Positions 19,220 to 31,947 of a stretch of 64,000 nucleotides of DNA are shown piece by piece. Origin of the DNA: JAHEEL01 sp963785245 (GTDB lineage Bacteria > Actinomycetota > Acidimicrobiia > Spongiisociales > UBA5794); contig CAWAUO010000013.1 in assembly GCA_963785245.1 (NCBI GenBank), positions 1-64,000 of the forward strand, read 5' to 3'. Under the pieces are notes generated by a model. It did no database searches. It saw only the letters and a program-made list of their open reading frames with translations, and was not told the origin of the DNA. The position numbers and the translations under genes are program-made. Every line of letters starts with the position of its first letter. The first letter of the stretch is position 1.

Positions 19220-22200
19220 GACGACGCCTCCGCATCGATGCGCAGGCTGGGTCGGCTGGCGGTGGGTCGAGGATTGTCACATAGGTCTCGCCAGTCTCGA
19301 TTGCCTCCGCCATGCGGTCGTAAACTTCAAGGATCACCTCCTTCGTCCGGTACGAGCCATACCTCGCTACGTCGTGGCGGCGGACAATCGGAAACGCCTC
19401 CATGATGTAGTCGACGTCGTCTCGGCTTGCCGAGTACGCGTGAAACATCGCTGCATCTACTTCTGCAAGCAGGAGAGAACGCCTGGTCGTTTGCCAAACC
19501 AGCGGAACGGGGGGAAAGCCGAGGGTTTCGATCAGAGGAACCATGTCCCAGGATGTCCCCGTGAAGCTCTGCCACTCTCGGCTTCAACCACTCAGCCACA
19601 TCTACAGAATCCCACGGCGCAGTCGCGCGGAGTTGACTGGGCGCCAAGAAGGGCAGCTGGGCCACGATGTAGTCGGCAAGGTGCAGGCCGCCAACCTTCG
19701 AGCGGGCAGTGAAATCAAGAACGAATGAGTTGGCGATCGCAAGAAGTGCCCAATCCAAATCGGCCGGGTCCTCGACCAACCATTGACGCAGTGTGAAATC
19801 AGTCGGAACACGCAGGTATGGCGCATGCAACCATCGTTCTCTCATTCGTTGAGGCCGTGACATCCTTCCAAACCAAGGAGTAGCCGTCAGGAGCCCGGTC
19901 GTCTCGGGCATTGTCGAAATCCTCTTTGGACACCCAGTACAAGCTCGTGACCGTCAAGTCCGGATCCCCTTTGAGAGAGTCTGGTACTGCGACAGCCTGG
20001 GCCTGACGAACCGTGGCAGTTGCGCTACGAACGACGTCGGCTGCCCTGTGGTCGAACGCCGCGGTCATCTTCGCGGCGTAGAGGGGAAGGAACTGGCGAC
20101 CCCGGAGCTTGTAGTCGCCGCCAACGCGTATGGCACCCTCATCCTCCAGCTCCGATTCGCTCCAAAGCTTGCCCTCAGCTGCTGCCTTTGATTGTCGAAC
20201 ATTCGACGAAGAGGCAACCTGCCATCCGCTCGATGGCAACTGTGGTCGCAGAACCGGGACTTTGCGGTAGATCGTCTTGACGATTTCGGCGTCGCGCCGA
20301 TATCGGAAGATGGGGCATGTGGGGTGTTCGGGTTGAGGAGGGCAAAGTCTTCAGACGTTAGATTGAATCTTCGTTCCGGGTCTTCGGAGCACCCGTTCCC
20401 GAGCAAAGAAGCAGAATTCCGGTTCATCGACGGAACATTCCCTTCCCGTGAGAGTCAGAAGACAGAACTTGAAGGACCGATGAACGCCAGGGAAGATTGC
20501 CCTCCGGTTCTCGAAGTCGAAGAGACTTGCGAGCGAACGCCGGGCGACCAAGTCGGCGAAGAAGTGCTTGGTCGTATCGTCCGTCGCGATTCCCGTGGGC
20601 ACGATCACTCCCACCCGGCCACTCGGCCCCGCGACCTTCGCGCCGAGCTCGGCGAACACAGCATACGTGTTGACGTCGCCACGCCCGCAGAGGGGAACAC
20701 ATCCGAGCGGCGGAGAAAGTGACTGGCGGCCTCGGCGCCGTGTAGGGCCTGCTGAAACTCGCCCACAGACCTGGATCGTCGTCCTCAAGTCGCCTGATCA
20801 ACCGCTTGCGCTCTGCCTTGTTCGGAGCTCGAGCGATCCGGGCGCCGTTGATGCGAAGAACTCCTTCTCCTGGAGCTTCACTCGTTCCCACGGTGGATTC
20901 CCGATCACGACGTCGAATCCACCGTTCCATCCGGGCGGATCGTCGGGGTCGCCATTCGACGAAGACCTGGGGGAAGGCGAGGTGCCAGTGGAAGAACCGA
21001 TAGCGGTCGCTGAGCCGGTCCACGCTGCGCGCAGCACTGGGCTCAATGTGCCGTCATCCCGGAGTCTGCGCGGAACACCGCTCGGTGATGGCGGCGTTCC
21101 GGGTGTCTTCTCGATGGCGAACGCGGCGCACCAGGTGTCGGCGACAAGCTCGGGCGTGCCGGTATGCATCGGAGTCCTTCCAGTCCTGCAGCAGGCGTTC
21201 CTTCGCCTTGACCGTCTCAAGATCGGCGTCGTCGAATTCCTCGAGCGTGTGGATCTCGGAGCCGAGGCGTCGCCGACTCGGCGTCATCGAAGCCGGAGCC
21301 CGTCCTGACCCGCACGTTCCTTCCTGTTGCGCTTCTTGAGCGCGGCAACGGTCTTCTTGTCATCCCCGGTGAGGGCAACGAACGCCTCGTCGGGGATCCC
21401 GTCGGCGATCGCAGCTGGCGTGGCTCCGAAAAGCGAGTTGCCGACGAGGATGTGATGGTCGAGGAACGACAGCGGCTTCCCGGGTTCGAGGGCTTCCAGC
21501 CACAGGCTGACCTTGCACAGCTCGACGGCGAGGTCGTTGATGTCGACGGCGAACAGACACCGTGACACGACATCGCGGACCGCCGTCCGGTATGCCTCGT
21601 TCGGCGGCTCGGGCTCGCCCGTACGAACCTCGGCGAGGCGTTTGCCGATTCGGTGTGCCGCCGCCACCAGGAAATGCCCCGAGCCAGCCGCCGGGTCCAC
21701 GACCTTGAGATCGAGGATCGCCGCTTCCGGGTCGTCGGACGCCATCGCTCGTTCGACGACCGGGTCGAGCGCCGAATCCAGCAACTCGGAAATCAGCTCC
21801 GTCGGGGTGTAGTAGCTGCCCGTGGTCTTGCGCTCCGATCCTGCTCCCCCGCCGAGTGAGAAGGACCGATCCTCCGTGTCGATCGGCGGGGTGCAGCTCG
21901 AGCAGCGACTCATATACCGATCCGAGCTCCTCGGCTCCCATGCTGGCGAAGTCGATCCGGCGGGCGGTCCCATCGACCTGGACATACGACAGACCCCGGA
22001 TGCGCACGCAGCAGAACCTCGTTGTCGAGGCTCGCGTCGACGAGTGGACCGATTGCGTCCTCTGCCCAGAGGAAGCTTCCAAGACCGGGCAGACCGAGCT
22101 CGGGCTCGCCTTCGTCGCGACCGAGCACATCGAACAGCGCCGTCAGGCCCTTCCACAGATCCGAGTGGCCCGAACCGATCGGCCGCTCCGCCAGCTCCCG

Positions 22201-23187
22201 AAGCCGGCCGGTCGAGTAGAACCGGTCGTACCGCTCTCGCACCTCGGTCGACGCCTCGGGCACGAGCAGCAGATCCCGATCCTCGGCGACGAACAGGAAC
22301 AGCAGTCGGTACACCAATCGCAACAGATAGCGGTACAGCTCACGGTCATCCAGCGCGCCCGATTCCACCAGATCTCTGATCTCGCGATTGTCTGGATGGC
22401 GAAGGAATCCGGTACCGAACGCTGTCAGGGCCGATTCGACACCGTCACGCAACTGATCCAACGCCCTGATGCCCTCGTCACGCGCCGCGGCGATCCACCG
22501 CTCCAAGAGACAGTCTTCCGGTCGATCACCGGAGAACCGAGTCGCATGTGCGATCTTGTACAGCAGCGCGAAGTCCGCAAACACCTCGCCGTTGAACATC
22601 GCCTCAAGATCGAACTCCACGTACGCCTGACGAGTCAGGCTCACGGAATCCCTCAGAATTCGCAGCCGGTCTCCATTCGAAACGATCCCCCACAGGTGAT
22701 CATCCGAGCGGTTCAGGAATTGCTGGGTCAGCGAGTGCGGTGACAAACGTGCGGCGCCGGCGATTCCGCTCGCTCGCTCATCGAGCCCAACCCGGGCTCC
22801 CATGAGATGAAGGGGCGACGACTCCCACGTGTGCGAGATTGGATACTCAACGTCTCCGACACTGATCGCGCTGCGAGCGACGTCTAGATCTTCGAAGCCC
22901 AGGAGTTCGAGCAACGGCAGCAACCAACGTTCTCGCGTGAGAGCGGTCGCCGTCGCATCATCCTCATCAAGATTGCGGAGTTGCGACTGGTACTGCCACC
23001 ACAAGCCACGGGCCTCGTTCCAGGCATCCGTCACCACGTCACGAAGCCGCTCGTCCGACTCGAAACCGAAGTCGTCGACCTCGAGGCCTTCGAGTCCCTC
23101 GCCGGCGGACGCCTTCGCCAGCACATCCGACGGCAGCAGCGACCCGACGCTGCGGACCGTGTTGGCCGAGAATCGTCGACGGGCCAT
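19212..23187 (-). CDS. drmMI: DISARM class 1 adenine-specific DNA methyltransferase (frame broken)
   Basis: ATG 23187 overlaps the drmD stop (TGATG). About 1325 residues when joined. The first ~420 residues are a helical region (ELYRYLLRLVYRLLFLFVAEDRD is the typical lead of Eco57I-type enzymes). SYYTPTELISELL and VDPAAGSGHFLVAAAHRIG (SAM motif I) fall near residue 490, VVIGNPPWERVKLQ (NPPW, catalytic motif IV) near 760. The end, YIMEAFPIVRRHDVARYG and ETYVTILDPPP, is the usual C-terminus of this family. N6-adenine methylation marks self DNA in class 1 DISARM. Frame changes occur near 21950, 21290, 20800, 20450, 20200, 19850 and 19540. The length and position next to drmD support the name. 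Confidence 0.8.
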
Positions 23188-26009
23188 CACTTGCCTCCCG
23201 GGGGTGTCAGGGCGTAGGCACCGATGATGTCGGGGGTCGATGCGGGGACCGCCGAGTATCTGACGCCGGTTCGCTTGGATGCCTCGCGCACGCGCAGGTG
23301 GTCGGCAAGGGCAACGGCAGCAATCGCTTCGGACCGTTCGTCGAGTCTCGTTGCGACCTCGGCAAGATCGCCGCTGAGACCTTTGAAAGGAGTCGACCCG
23401 TTCGCCGTTGGAAGGCGCATGAGGTCACCTTGATCGAGGAGTTGCTCAACGCCGTCGGTCTCGACCCAGCTGAGCTCGCCGTCGACCCAGTCGGCGGCAA
23501 GGAACTCGCAGTGCTCGGCCAGGGATGGGTGGGCGACGCCGTCTTCCGTGACGGTCAGCAGGATGCGGTGACGGGCGAGGAAGACGACGGTCGGGCGTAC
23601 GACTCCATCAGTCTCCGACGTGCCACAACGCGCCACCGTCCGATCCCCGCTCGGATTCAGCGCCACATCGAGCACCTTCGCACCGAGCGCCTCCACGAAC
23701 GGATGGGTACGAGTCAGGTAGGCCTCGCCGTCGGCGACTGGGAGCGCTGTCCTGGCGACGAACGCGACCGCTCGGCCGGGGGCGAGTTCGGCCAGGTCCG
23801 GGTCGGCGTCAGACAGGTCCACTGCAAGGCAGCCGTCGCGGGCCTCCACCACACCGCCGAACAGCGGTATCGCCGATTCGAGGAAGCCCTGGAGATCGTC
23901 TTCGGTTCCGAGTTCCTGGCGGACTCGTTCGACCTCGTGTTGTACCTCGGCGGCCTTAATGCCGTGCTGAGCGAACATATGGCGCGAGCGTTCTCGCGTT
24001 CGCCGGCGTCGTCCCATTCCAGGTGGAGTTCCGATCTCGCCTCGTCCTCGAGTCCTTCGAGGGTCAACTGCTCGACGTTGAAGTCGGACCGTAGGATGAC
24101 GCCTTCCATGAGGGCCTCGACGAGTCCGTCGGAGTCGCCGGGAACTGGTACCGACACGCCGGTCGCTTTCCGGATGGCAGCGTGCTTGCGCAGGAGCACG
24201 TCGAGGACGATGCGGTCAATGCCGTTATCGGCCCCGAAGTACGTCACGGCGCGAACCACGTCCTTCGGTTGTCCGTAGCGATCGACGCGACCCTCGCGCT
24301 GTTCATGCCGGGTGGGATTCCATGACAAGTCGTAGTGGATGACGGCGTCGAAGTGGTCCTGAAGGTTGACACCCTCCGACAGGCAGTCGGTGGCCACGAG
24401 GACGCGTGGGCCTTCGGACCGCCCGAGTTCCTCAACCCTTTCCTCGCGTTCCTCCGGCGGCAGCGTGCCGGTGACCGCCTCGACGGACACCTTCTTCCCC
24501 AACCCCGACCGGAGCTCCTCAGCGACATACTCTGCGGTGGGTATGTAGCGACAGAACACAATCGGATTGTGGCCGTCGGCAAGCAGCTCCTTCAGCATGG
24601 CCAGATAGGCGAGCGAGCTTGGCGTCGTGCTCGGGTCCCATGAGCTTGTCGGCGTCGCGTGCGAGATCGCGAAAGCGGCGCCGGGTCTTGTCTCGATCGT
24701 CCTCAATGTCCGAGATGTCGCTGCCCGGGACGACGTCGACGCCTTCAATGGTGTCGACGTCTGTGAGATCGAGAACGGCGTTTCGGCCGATCTCGTCGGC
24801 TTGGTCGGCCGTTGCCGCCTCGAGCGTCGCCGATCGGTTCCGTAGGGTCGCCGCGGCGGCCGCCGGACTCGAAGCCAGCGATCGGAGGAGGCCCAACACA
24901 GCCCACCATCGAACGCGCTTGCGCTTCTGGCCCTTCTCGTCCAAAACCGTCTCCCGCGCGTAGCGGATGACGCGATTGAGGAAGGCCTTGTACTCGGAAG
25001 TGAGGTGGTAGGCCTCTTCGGCGACCAGTCGCTGAGGGAACGGCGTTTCCTCTCCTACATAGACTTCGATATCGGCTCGCCTTCGCTGTACGAAGTGCCG
25101 AGCGAGGTCCCTCCGGACCGCAGCATTCGACTCGCCGGAGAGATCATCCGGCAGGTCCGCGAAATCCTCGTCGATGAACGACAGCAGGTTTCGGAACGAG
25201 TCCCCTTTTCCGCTGTGTGGTGTGGCCGTCAGCAGGAGGATGTGGCGGTTCGGGTCGGCGGCGAGACCGGAGACGAGTTCGAATCGCTGCGTCGGCCCCT
25301 TGCCCCTCCCAGTTCCGGCACTTCCATGGGCTTCGTCGACGATCACGAGCTCCGGCGCCTGGTCAAGGAACTCGTCTCGCCGTCGGTCGGCTTTGATGAA
25401 GTCTGTCGACACGACGACGAACGGGAATCGATCGAACAGCGATTGGCCGAAGGAGCACTTCGCTTCGAGCTTGGATGCCGTTGACGGAAGAACGAGCACG
25501 GCATCGATGTGGAACTTCTCCTGCATCTCGCGCTGCCACTGCTCCGCCAGCGCCGGGCTGCACAACACCGCCATGCGCTTCACATCACCTTCATCGATGA
25601 GTTCACGAGCGACGAGGAGCGCCTCAATGGTCTTGCCGATTCCGACGTCATCGGCGATGAGGAGGCGCACGGGATCCAGTTTGAGCGCCATCATCAGCGG
25701 CACGAGTTGGTAGGCCCTCGGGGTGACACCGATGTGGGCGAGCGAACGGAACGGTCCGACGGAAGAGCGGAACCCGAATCGCACTGCATCCCGCAGCAGG
25801 CGCCAGTCCTCGATGCCACCGCAGTTCGAGAAATCGGGGAGGGGGAACGACGCCGACTCCACGGGCTCGAGCGTCGTCAACACGCCGGCGGTCTCCAGGT
25901 CGGCCCCGGATACTGGTTGAAGGACGAGGAAGTCGCCGTGGGATTCGGGAAGCACCACCCATTCGCGGTCCCTTGCCCTGACGAGCGAGCCGATATCGAA
26001 GGTCGTCAT
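23187..26009 (-). CDS. drmD: DISARM class 1 SNF2-family helicase (frame broken)
   Basis: ATG 26009 (MTTFDIGSLVRARDRE) overlaps the drmC stop (ATGA), so it is chosen over the ATG 15 bases upstream. About 940 residues. SNF2 motifs: RLLIADDVGIGKTIEALL (I), LVIVDEAHGSAG (II), ILLLTATPHSG (III), LVATDCLSEGVNLQ (V) and HEQREGRVDRYGQ (VI). The sentence-like block KFHIDAVLVLPSTASKLE is one I associate with DrmD. It is an ATP-driven DNA translocase of class 1 DISARM. Frame changes lie near 24620 and 23990. It ends in TGATG with drmMI. The drmD-drmMI pair is the class 1 hallmark. Confidence 0.8.
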
Positions 26010-26803
26010 TCGGTGTCCTCCCACTTCTTCAAGACCTTGGAGCTGATGAGGTGGTCGAACTGGTCGTGAACCGTGGTCGCCAGAGGCTGGTTGCGCACAA
26101 GCAGGCCGAGCTCGATGTTTGACTCCAATCCGTGAAGAGTGAAGTTCGCACTGGTGACGAGCATCTGGAGCCGGTCAACGACGAGCGTCTTTGCGTGCAG
26201 CTTCGTGTAGGGATGGTCCGGCGGCGGGTCCCACGTGTACACCTCGGGCTTGCGCACGAACACGTCCCAGTTCTTGAGCAACTCGGACTTGTTCTTCGCT
26301 TCGTCGTCCTGGTGGAGAACCACCTGGATCCTCGCCTTCCGTTTGCTGGCGTCCACAAGCAGATCTATGACCTCTTCCATGAACGCCCCCTCCGGCACGG
26401 TGAACGAGTAGCCGACGAGCAGGATGTTGCCGGTGTCGCGACACTCACTGAGCAGATCGCGCACCGCCACCGCGTTGGGGACGAGGATCGGACCATCGGA
26501 TTCGGGCCCCGTCCAGCACACCTCAACGTGCGGTCGATCCAGGCGTTCCTCGGAGCGGATTCCGACCGCCGTACGGATCGCTGCAGAGACTGCCGGTTCG
26601 TCGAGCGTCCCATCGAGGGACTGAAACGCTTTGTAGGCCTGCGCTGCAAGATCATCGCCGACACCCTTGATCGCGCCGATGCCGACGGGTGAGGACGTGA
26701 GCCTTATGGTGCCTTCGTCGAGTGCGTCGGCCATGGCAAGCAACGATTCGGACTTCCCGGCTCGAACGAGGCCGATCAGGGCACTACTTGTCGGTGAAGG
26801 CAA
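26006..26803 (-). CDS. drmC: DISARM phospholipase D-like protein
   Basis: Intact, 265 residues. Starts at 26803, inside the end of drmB (20-base overlap). The C-terminal half has one HKD-type motif, KLHAKTLVVD followed by LVTSANFTLHG, plus NIELGLLVRN, as in PLD-superfamily nucleases that dimerise to make one active site. The N-terminal ~110 residues are helical with Lys/Ala-rich stretches and a GVGDD turn, as is usual for DrmC. In studied DISARM systems drmC is dispensable for some phages. The order drmA-drmB-drmC is the conserved core. Confidence 0.88.
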   Translation of the reverse strand: MPSPTSSALIGLVRAGKSESLLAMADALDEGTIRLTSSPVGIGAIKGVGDDLAAQAYKAFQSLDGTLDEPAVSAAIRTAVGIRSEERLDRPHVEVCWTGPESDGPILVPNAVAVRDLLSECRDTGNILLVGYSFTVPEGAFMEEVIDLLVDASKRKARIQVVLHQDDEAKNKSELLKNWDVFVRKPEVYTWDPPPDHPYTKLHAKTLVVDRLQMLVTSANFTLHGLESNIELGLLVRNQPLATTVHDQFDHLISSKVLKKWEDTE

Positions 26804-28553
26804 CGTCGATCCCTTCCGACCAGATCAGCGTCGGCACAACCAGCGATCGATCGAGATAGTGATTGCCGTGTTCGCAACTCGTCTCGGGAAGCAGCAGACA
26901 GGCGTGGCATGCTGCCCCGTTGAGGTGAGAGTCTCGGTCCGACGGTTTTCGCGAGGAACAGAACGGATCGTTCGCACACAGTCGAGCAGCCTCAAGCGCT
27001 CGTCGGAGCATCGGACCGAAGTCGTCGGGTCGTGCGAGCTCGACGAGCCCACCCAGCGTGCCCTCCGAGTCTGGGGTGGCGGTGTAGATCAGGAAACCGG
27101 CCATGTCGGCGTCGCAGTAGATCCGTTCTCGAAGCGACGATCCCGCGTATCCGGCTTCGAGCTCGAACCTTCGAATCATGAGGTGAGCCAGTGAGTGCAC
27201 CAGCGTGAGACGCGCTGGTTTCGGCTCGGTCGGCTCCATGCCCCGCGAGGCGAACCATCGGCGCTGGGCGACCGTCGATGTCTCTCCATACTCGGCGACG
27301 GAGTCGCGTGCCTCCCATGCCATGAGGGCATCGGCGTCGAGCGTGACGAAGACACCTTCGCCGCGCAGTTCGACGCCGGGTAGCCAGTCGGTCTTGGCCT
27401 TGGCGAGCGGTGCGAGTCCGGCGTCGATCGCTTCCACCTCCCCCATATCCCCAATATCTGGGACCGAGTCGATACGGGTGAAGCCTCGAATCGCTCGAAC
27501 TTCCCGCAGCCGCGTGGCCTTGATGACTCGATCGAACACGCCCTGAGCAGAATCGGGAACCTTCTCCGGCGCCACTTTGAATTCTGATCGATAGTCGATC
27601 GGGCCCTTGGATCCGATGAACGCGGCGTACTCGTCCTTGCGAAGGTCGGCCGGGTCTGTGTCCGCACTGACACCACGGAGCTTTCGCAATGCGTCCCACA
27701 GTTGCTCGGCATCGAACAGTTCGAGTTCCGGGTGATTGGCGAACTTGAGGAATCCCTCCATGTCCGCCAGTGACTCGACCTTCGCGAGTGCCTCTTCGAA
27801 GGCCGAAACGGCAAGCTGGATCGGATCCGACCACGGAGGTATCGACAGTGCCGAACCGGTGACCGCAAAGTAGGCGTTGGATGCGCCTCGCAACAGGACC
27901 CTGAGTTCCTTGTCGCAGGCTTGTGGATCGGTGTCCGACAGCCACGGCCGGTTCCCGCCGCAAGCGCCCAGACGCTTGTGGGCGTTCGGACCGAATGCAG
28001 GAGCCAAAGACATGCTCTTGTCGTGTACCGGGCAACGCACCCAGAGATCGGTGATGGAGCCGGTCTCACCGGAGTCTTCGAGGCGTAGTTCGGCGTCGCA
28101 GCTGGGAATGTCGGGATGGACCCAGTAGTGCCACGGGAAGTCGTCGAGGTGCCCGTTTGCGCAGGCGACCATGAACCGGACCGGGTACGCCGGGGCCTTG
28201 CCCTTGCCTCTGCAGTTCCCGGCCTTGCACAGATGCCTCGCTCCTCGTTCGGTGAACTCGAAACTGGTGTGCAGCGCAAGTCGATTGCATCGAGGGCAGA
28301 CGAGGAATCGCGGGAATACCCGAGCCGGTATCCCGCCGACTCCCTCCTTGTACTTGAGGTAGGGGGGCAGCTTGAAGTGGGTCACTCCGAGTGCTCGTTG
28401 CAGCCTGGGCTCACCGATTCTCCACGACGTGTTGGTGTTCCAATCGTCGAGCCCGGCCAGGATCATCGACAGCTCGGGGAGATCGACGAGGCATCCGGGA
28501 CCGAACTGCGTCACCAGCTGACTCGGGCGGAGCTTTCCCGCTTGAACGACCAT
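26784..28553 (-). CDS. drmB: DISARM DUF1998 protein
   Basis: Intact, 589 residues; its start overlaps the drmA stop (TGATG). Opens VQAGKLRPSQLVTQFGPG, the usual DrmB start. There are Cys clusters at CPRCNRL, CKAGNC and CPVHDK, probably zinc sites. The DUF1998 part is C-terminal: LTLVHSLAHLMIRRFE, LIYTATPDSEGTLGGLV, and NGAACHACLLLPETSCEHGN, with the CxxC...SCE pattern. Known role: forms a complex with DrmA that loads on and threads incoming phage DNA. It is one of the few long genes in the island with no frame break. Confidence 0.92.
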   Translation of the reverse strand: MVVQAGKLRPSQLVTQFGPGCLVDLPELSMILAGLDDWNTNTSWRIGEPRLQRALGVTHFKLPPYLKYKEGVGGIPARVFPRFLVCPRCNRLALHTSFEFTERGARHLCKAGNCRGKGKAPAYPVRFMVACANGHLDDFPWHYWVHPDIPSCDAELRLEDSGETGSITDLWVRCPVHDKSMSLAPAFGPNAHKRLGACGGNRPWLSDTDPQACDKELRVLLRGASNAYFAVTGSALSIPPWSDPIQLAVSAFEEALAKVESLADMEGFLKFANHPELELFDAEQLWDALRKLRGVSADTDPADLRKDEYAAFIGSKGPIDYRSEFKVAPEKVPDSAQGVFDRVIKATRLREVRAIRGFTRIDSVPDIGDMGEVEAIDAGLAPLAKAKTDWLPGVELRGEGVFVTLDADALMAWEARDSVAEYGETSTVAQRRWFASRGMEPTEPKPARLTLVHSLAHLMIRRFELEAGYAGSSLRERIYCDADMAGFLIYTATPDSEGTLGGLVELARPDDFGPMLRRALEAARLCANDPFCSSRKPSDRDSHLNGAACHACLLLPETSCEHGNHYLDRSLVVPTLIWSEGIDVAFTDK

Positions 28554-31500
28554 CAGAGGTCCCCCCCGTCGTATTCCTTCAGAACCACGGGGACTTCCTC
28601 CTCGACTTCACGCAGCGAACCCGATGCTTTCCAATGGCCTTTGGCGGTCTCGAGTTCCATCGGACGGAGAAGGACCGCCCGCTTCTTGGATTCGTCCTTC
28701 TCCTTCTTGTTCTGTCCCGCGATCGAGTAGACGAGACCGATCGGGTCGCTTGTGAGCTGGTCCCAGTCGAAGAGGAGCGAGTCGATCTGCTTTCGGAGTT
28801 CTTCGGCGACGTCGTCGCCGTGGCGGGCCACGCTCCGCGCCCGTTCCACCATGAAGGATGCGAACTCATCAACTGATGGGCGATCCGGGTCGAAGTTCCC
28901 GGCTCCGGATTCCGTCGACCAGTCGGGTTCGCCGAGGCGGGAGTGCGCCACGAGAACGGCGGGAAGCGCTCGGTCGCGGGCTCGCTCCGAGAACGGGGTG
29001 ACGCTGGTCGCTTCGACGTGGCGGTAGAACGTGTCGTGGTAGTGGTGGAATCGCTCGTAGTGGGAGATGTCGCGGGGTCGAACCCAGTTGTACACCTGTA
29101 TGACGAGGCCCGGGTGTGTTCTCCCCACGCGGCTCGTTGCCTGGATGTACTCGGCTGTGGTCTTCGGCTGGCCGCTGACGACCATCAGTCCCAGGCGGTC
29201 GATGTCGACGCCGACCGAGATCATGTTCGAGGAGAGCAGCACGTCGATGGGATATGCGCCCTTCTCGATGTCGATGAACGTCCGGTCGAGAGCGTCGAGC
29301 GTGTCGGAGATTCGTGAGCTGCTCTTTCGCGAGGTCAGCTCCCACGACTCGTACAGGATTCGATCGTCGGAGAATCCGCGACGTTTGAGGCCGCGTAGCC
29401 GGCTGCGCACGTCGTCCTCCACGAGCCGTACCGCGCCACCGAGCTCTCTCAGGGAGTTGAAATAGCCGACCAGCGTCATGTAGGCGTCGCTCTCGGGAGA
29501 GTCTTCTTTGCGATGCTCGATGAGAGATCGGCCGAGGAGCGCTCCGTACGTGCGAACGAGCGTGGTCTTGATCGATCTTCCCGGGCCGAATACTCCGACG
29601 TAGAGCCGTCCGGGGTCGTCCGTGTCTTCGGTGGCGAAGTAGGAGTCTGCGGCGTCGATGCCGAGTGGGGGGAAGACGGCGATCTCTCGGTCGAATAGGT
29701 TGGCTACTTGGGTGGATGCTCGGCGAACCGTCGCCGTCGAGGCGACGACCTTGGGGCGGATTCGCTTCCCTTCGATGTTGTACGAGCACAGAGAGTCGAC
29801 GGCCGATTCGTAGATGCCGACGAGCGTTCCCAGCGGTCCGGAGATGAGGTGCAGTTCGTCCTGGATGATGAGGTCGGGTGGGGCGAGCTGCTGGTCGACC
29901 TTCGTGATCACGACTTCGTCTTCCCACGCCCCGGCCTTGTGGGTTGCCGGATGCTCGTCGGCGGCCGAGATCCATCCGTGTCTGTCGCACCGGCGTTCGA
30001 CTCTGCCGAAGAGTGATTGGATCCGCCCGTTCCACGTCATTTGGGCGAACTTGTCGACCGTGGCGAGGAGCAAGGACGGTGGGTTTCGGTAGATCTCGGC
30101 GTCGACGACCAGCGCCGGGATGCCTTCCTCCGCTTTCGTGACGTGGAAGTCGCAGTCCATGTTCCAGCACTTGATGTACGTGCGTTCGTTCTCGTCGTCG
30201 GAGACGTAGTGCTGCGGTGTGAGATCGTCTCCGCACCACGGGCAGAACAGGACCTGGTACGGCGATTTCTCGTACACGTCCTGGTCGTTCTTCAGTTTGA
30301 CGAGGGCCGCCCTGGCGTCGACGTAGGAGTTGGGGGTGACCGACTGGCCGACCCACAGGCCGATCGTGAATCGTTGGTCGCCCCAAACGCTCGGATCGGT
30401 CGTGCGAATGTGCTCGCACGCGGTCACCAGTGTGAGCGCCCGTTGGAACTGTTGGATGGTCAAGAGGCGGAGGGTGTACCTCATGATTACCGCTGTTCCT
30501 GCAGCGGAGTTGAACCGTTCGTCGGGGCGTAGGCGACGGAACGCAAGGATGAACGCGGTCAGGCCGAGGTAGGCCTCGGTCTTGCCACCGCCGGTTGGGA
30601 ACCACAGGAGATCGGCGATGTCTCGGTCGTCGTTCGTTGGGTCTGCGAGGCCGGCGAGTGCCTGGAGCATGAAGCCGAGCTGGAAGGGCCGCCAGTTCGC
30701 CTTGATATCAACTTCGTCCGGCACGTCCTCGCCGCGGCGTTTGTGGATGATGCGAACGGTATGTCGCCGCTGGAGTGCCATTGCGCGGTTGGCGAACTGA
30801 AACGCAGCGAACACGGTGTCGATCTGCAAGTGCGGCGATCCCCCACGCATCCGGCCGAAGGATCGTCGGGCGAGGAGTACGTGGTCGAGCGCCGACCGGT
30901 CCGAACGGGTCGTCGAGGGATTCGGCTTCAGTCGGCTCGCTCGCCGATCCAGGACTTCGTAGTCGGCCATGAACTCCGTCGAGGCGTTCGACAACGGCGC
31001 CCCTCGGCGCTTCGGCCATGAAGTCCATCGAGAGCTGGTCGGATTCTCGGGGTGTCACTTTGGGGACTTCATGCGAGGGCATGATTTCGGAGAAGACCTT
31101 GACGGCTCGCTCTTCGTCCTCCGACCCGTCCCAGTCGGCGGCAACGCCGTGGCCGACTCCGAACTCGAGCCGATTTCGGTAGATCAGATCTGCCGAGACG
31201 ATGTCGGGATCCGATTCGAGGCCCACGGCCGGTGATCGGCGGGGCAGGAACGGCGCACCGTCTCCGGTCAGCACGAGTCTCGGTTGATACAGGTAGTCCT
31301 GGTCGGGCGGACGCTTCCCGAGCGGGGCTTCTCGAACGTTGTCGAGGAAGACCGAGAGGATGCGGTCTCCGTTGAGTGTTCGGACGAGATAGCGAATCTC
31401 AACACCGCGCTCGTCGTACGCTCCCCCGGTTCGATCATCCGCCAGGGGGATTGTGAAGGTCATCTCTCGAGGGTGGCGAACCCATTGATCGATCTGCTTC

Positions 31501-31947
31501 GGCTTCGTCTCGGCCGTTTCGTCAAGATCGGTGTCACGATCGAGGATCGGTGCCGACTCGTCGTCGCCTCCAGAAGCACGCCGGCTTCCTTCTCGTATTC
31601 GCCCCAGGTGGCGGTCGCCGTTATGGAGTCGGCGGAGCCGTCGACGACGACCGAGAGGCCGATGGCCGACGCCTCGAGCGACGCTCGAAGTGGGATTTGT
31701 CCATCGGCGGCGTCGTCCCCCTCCCCCTGAGCGAGGGCCTGCTCGTCTTCGACGGCAGCGATTTCGGTACCACGAGGGGCAAGCATGCCGACGAGGTATC
31801 GGGTCTTCGGTGACTGGGTAAGAACTTCGTGTTCGTCCTCGGGGCCGAGAAGGTCGAACTTGAGAGCATTGAAGAGCCGGTCGCGTACAAGGACACCCTC
31901 GAACTACGGATAGACTCAGCTCATCGGCACGGCATCGAGTCCGACAT
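28553..31947 (-). CDS. drmA: DISARM helicase-domain protein (frame broken near its N-terminus)
   Basis: Start at ATG 31947 behind AGAGGTGAGC, giving MSDSMPADELSLSVV once one base is removed near 31929. About 1130 residues. The N-terminal part (ALKFDLLGPEDE, then TRYLVGMLAPRGTEI) is typical of DrmA. Helicase motifs: LLWFPTGGGKTEAYLGL (I), LIIQDELHLISG (II), SSNMISVGVDIDRLGL and QATSRVGRTHPG (V-VI). Zinc-type Cys pairs at CPWCGDD and CWNMDCDF. It translocates on DNA together with DrmB. Frame changes near 31930, 31890, 31600 and 30960; the last ~810 residues, including all helicase motifs, are unbroken. Overlaps drmB by TGATG. Confidence 0.9.

Noticed and set aside
23298..24278. A 326-residue plus-strand frame
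   Set aside because: It is the antisense shadow of drmD; composition is Arg/Gly-heavy and motif-free.
19212..31947. BREX or class 2 DISARM
   Set aside because: No pglZ or brxC/brxL-type genes, and no drmE; the drmD and drmMI genes define class 1.
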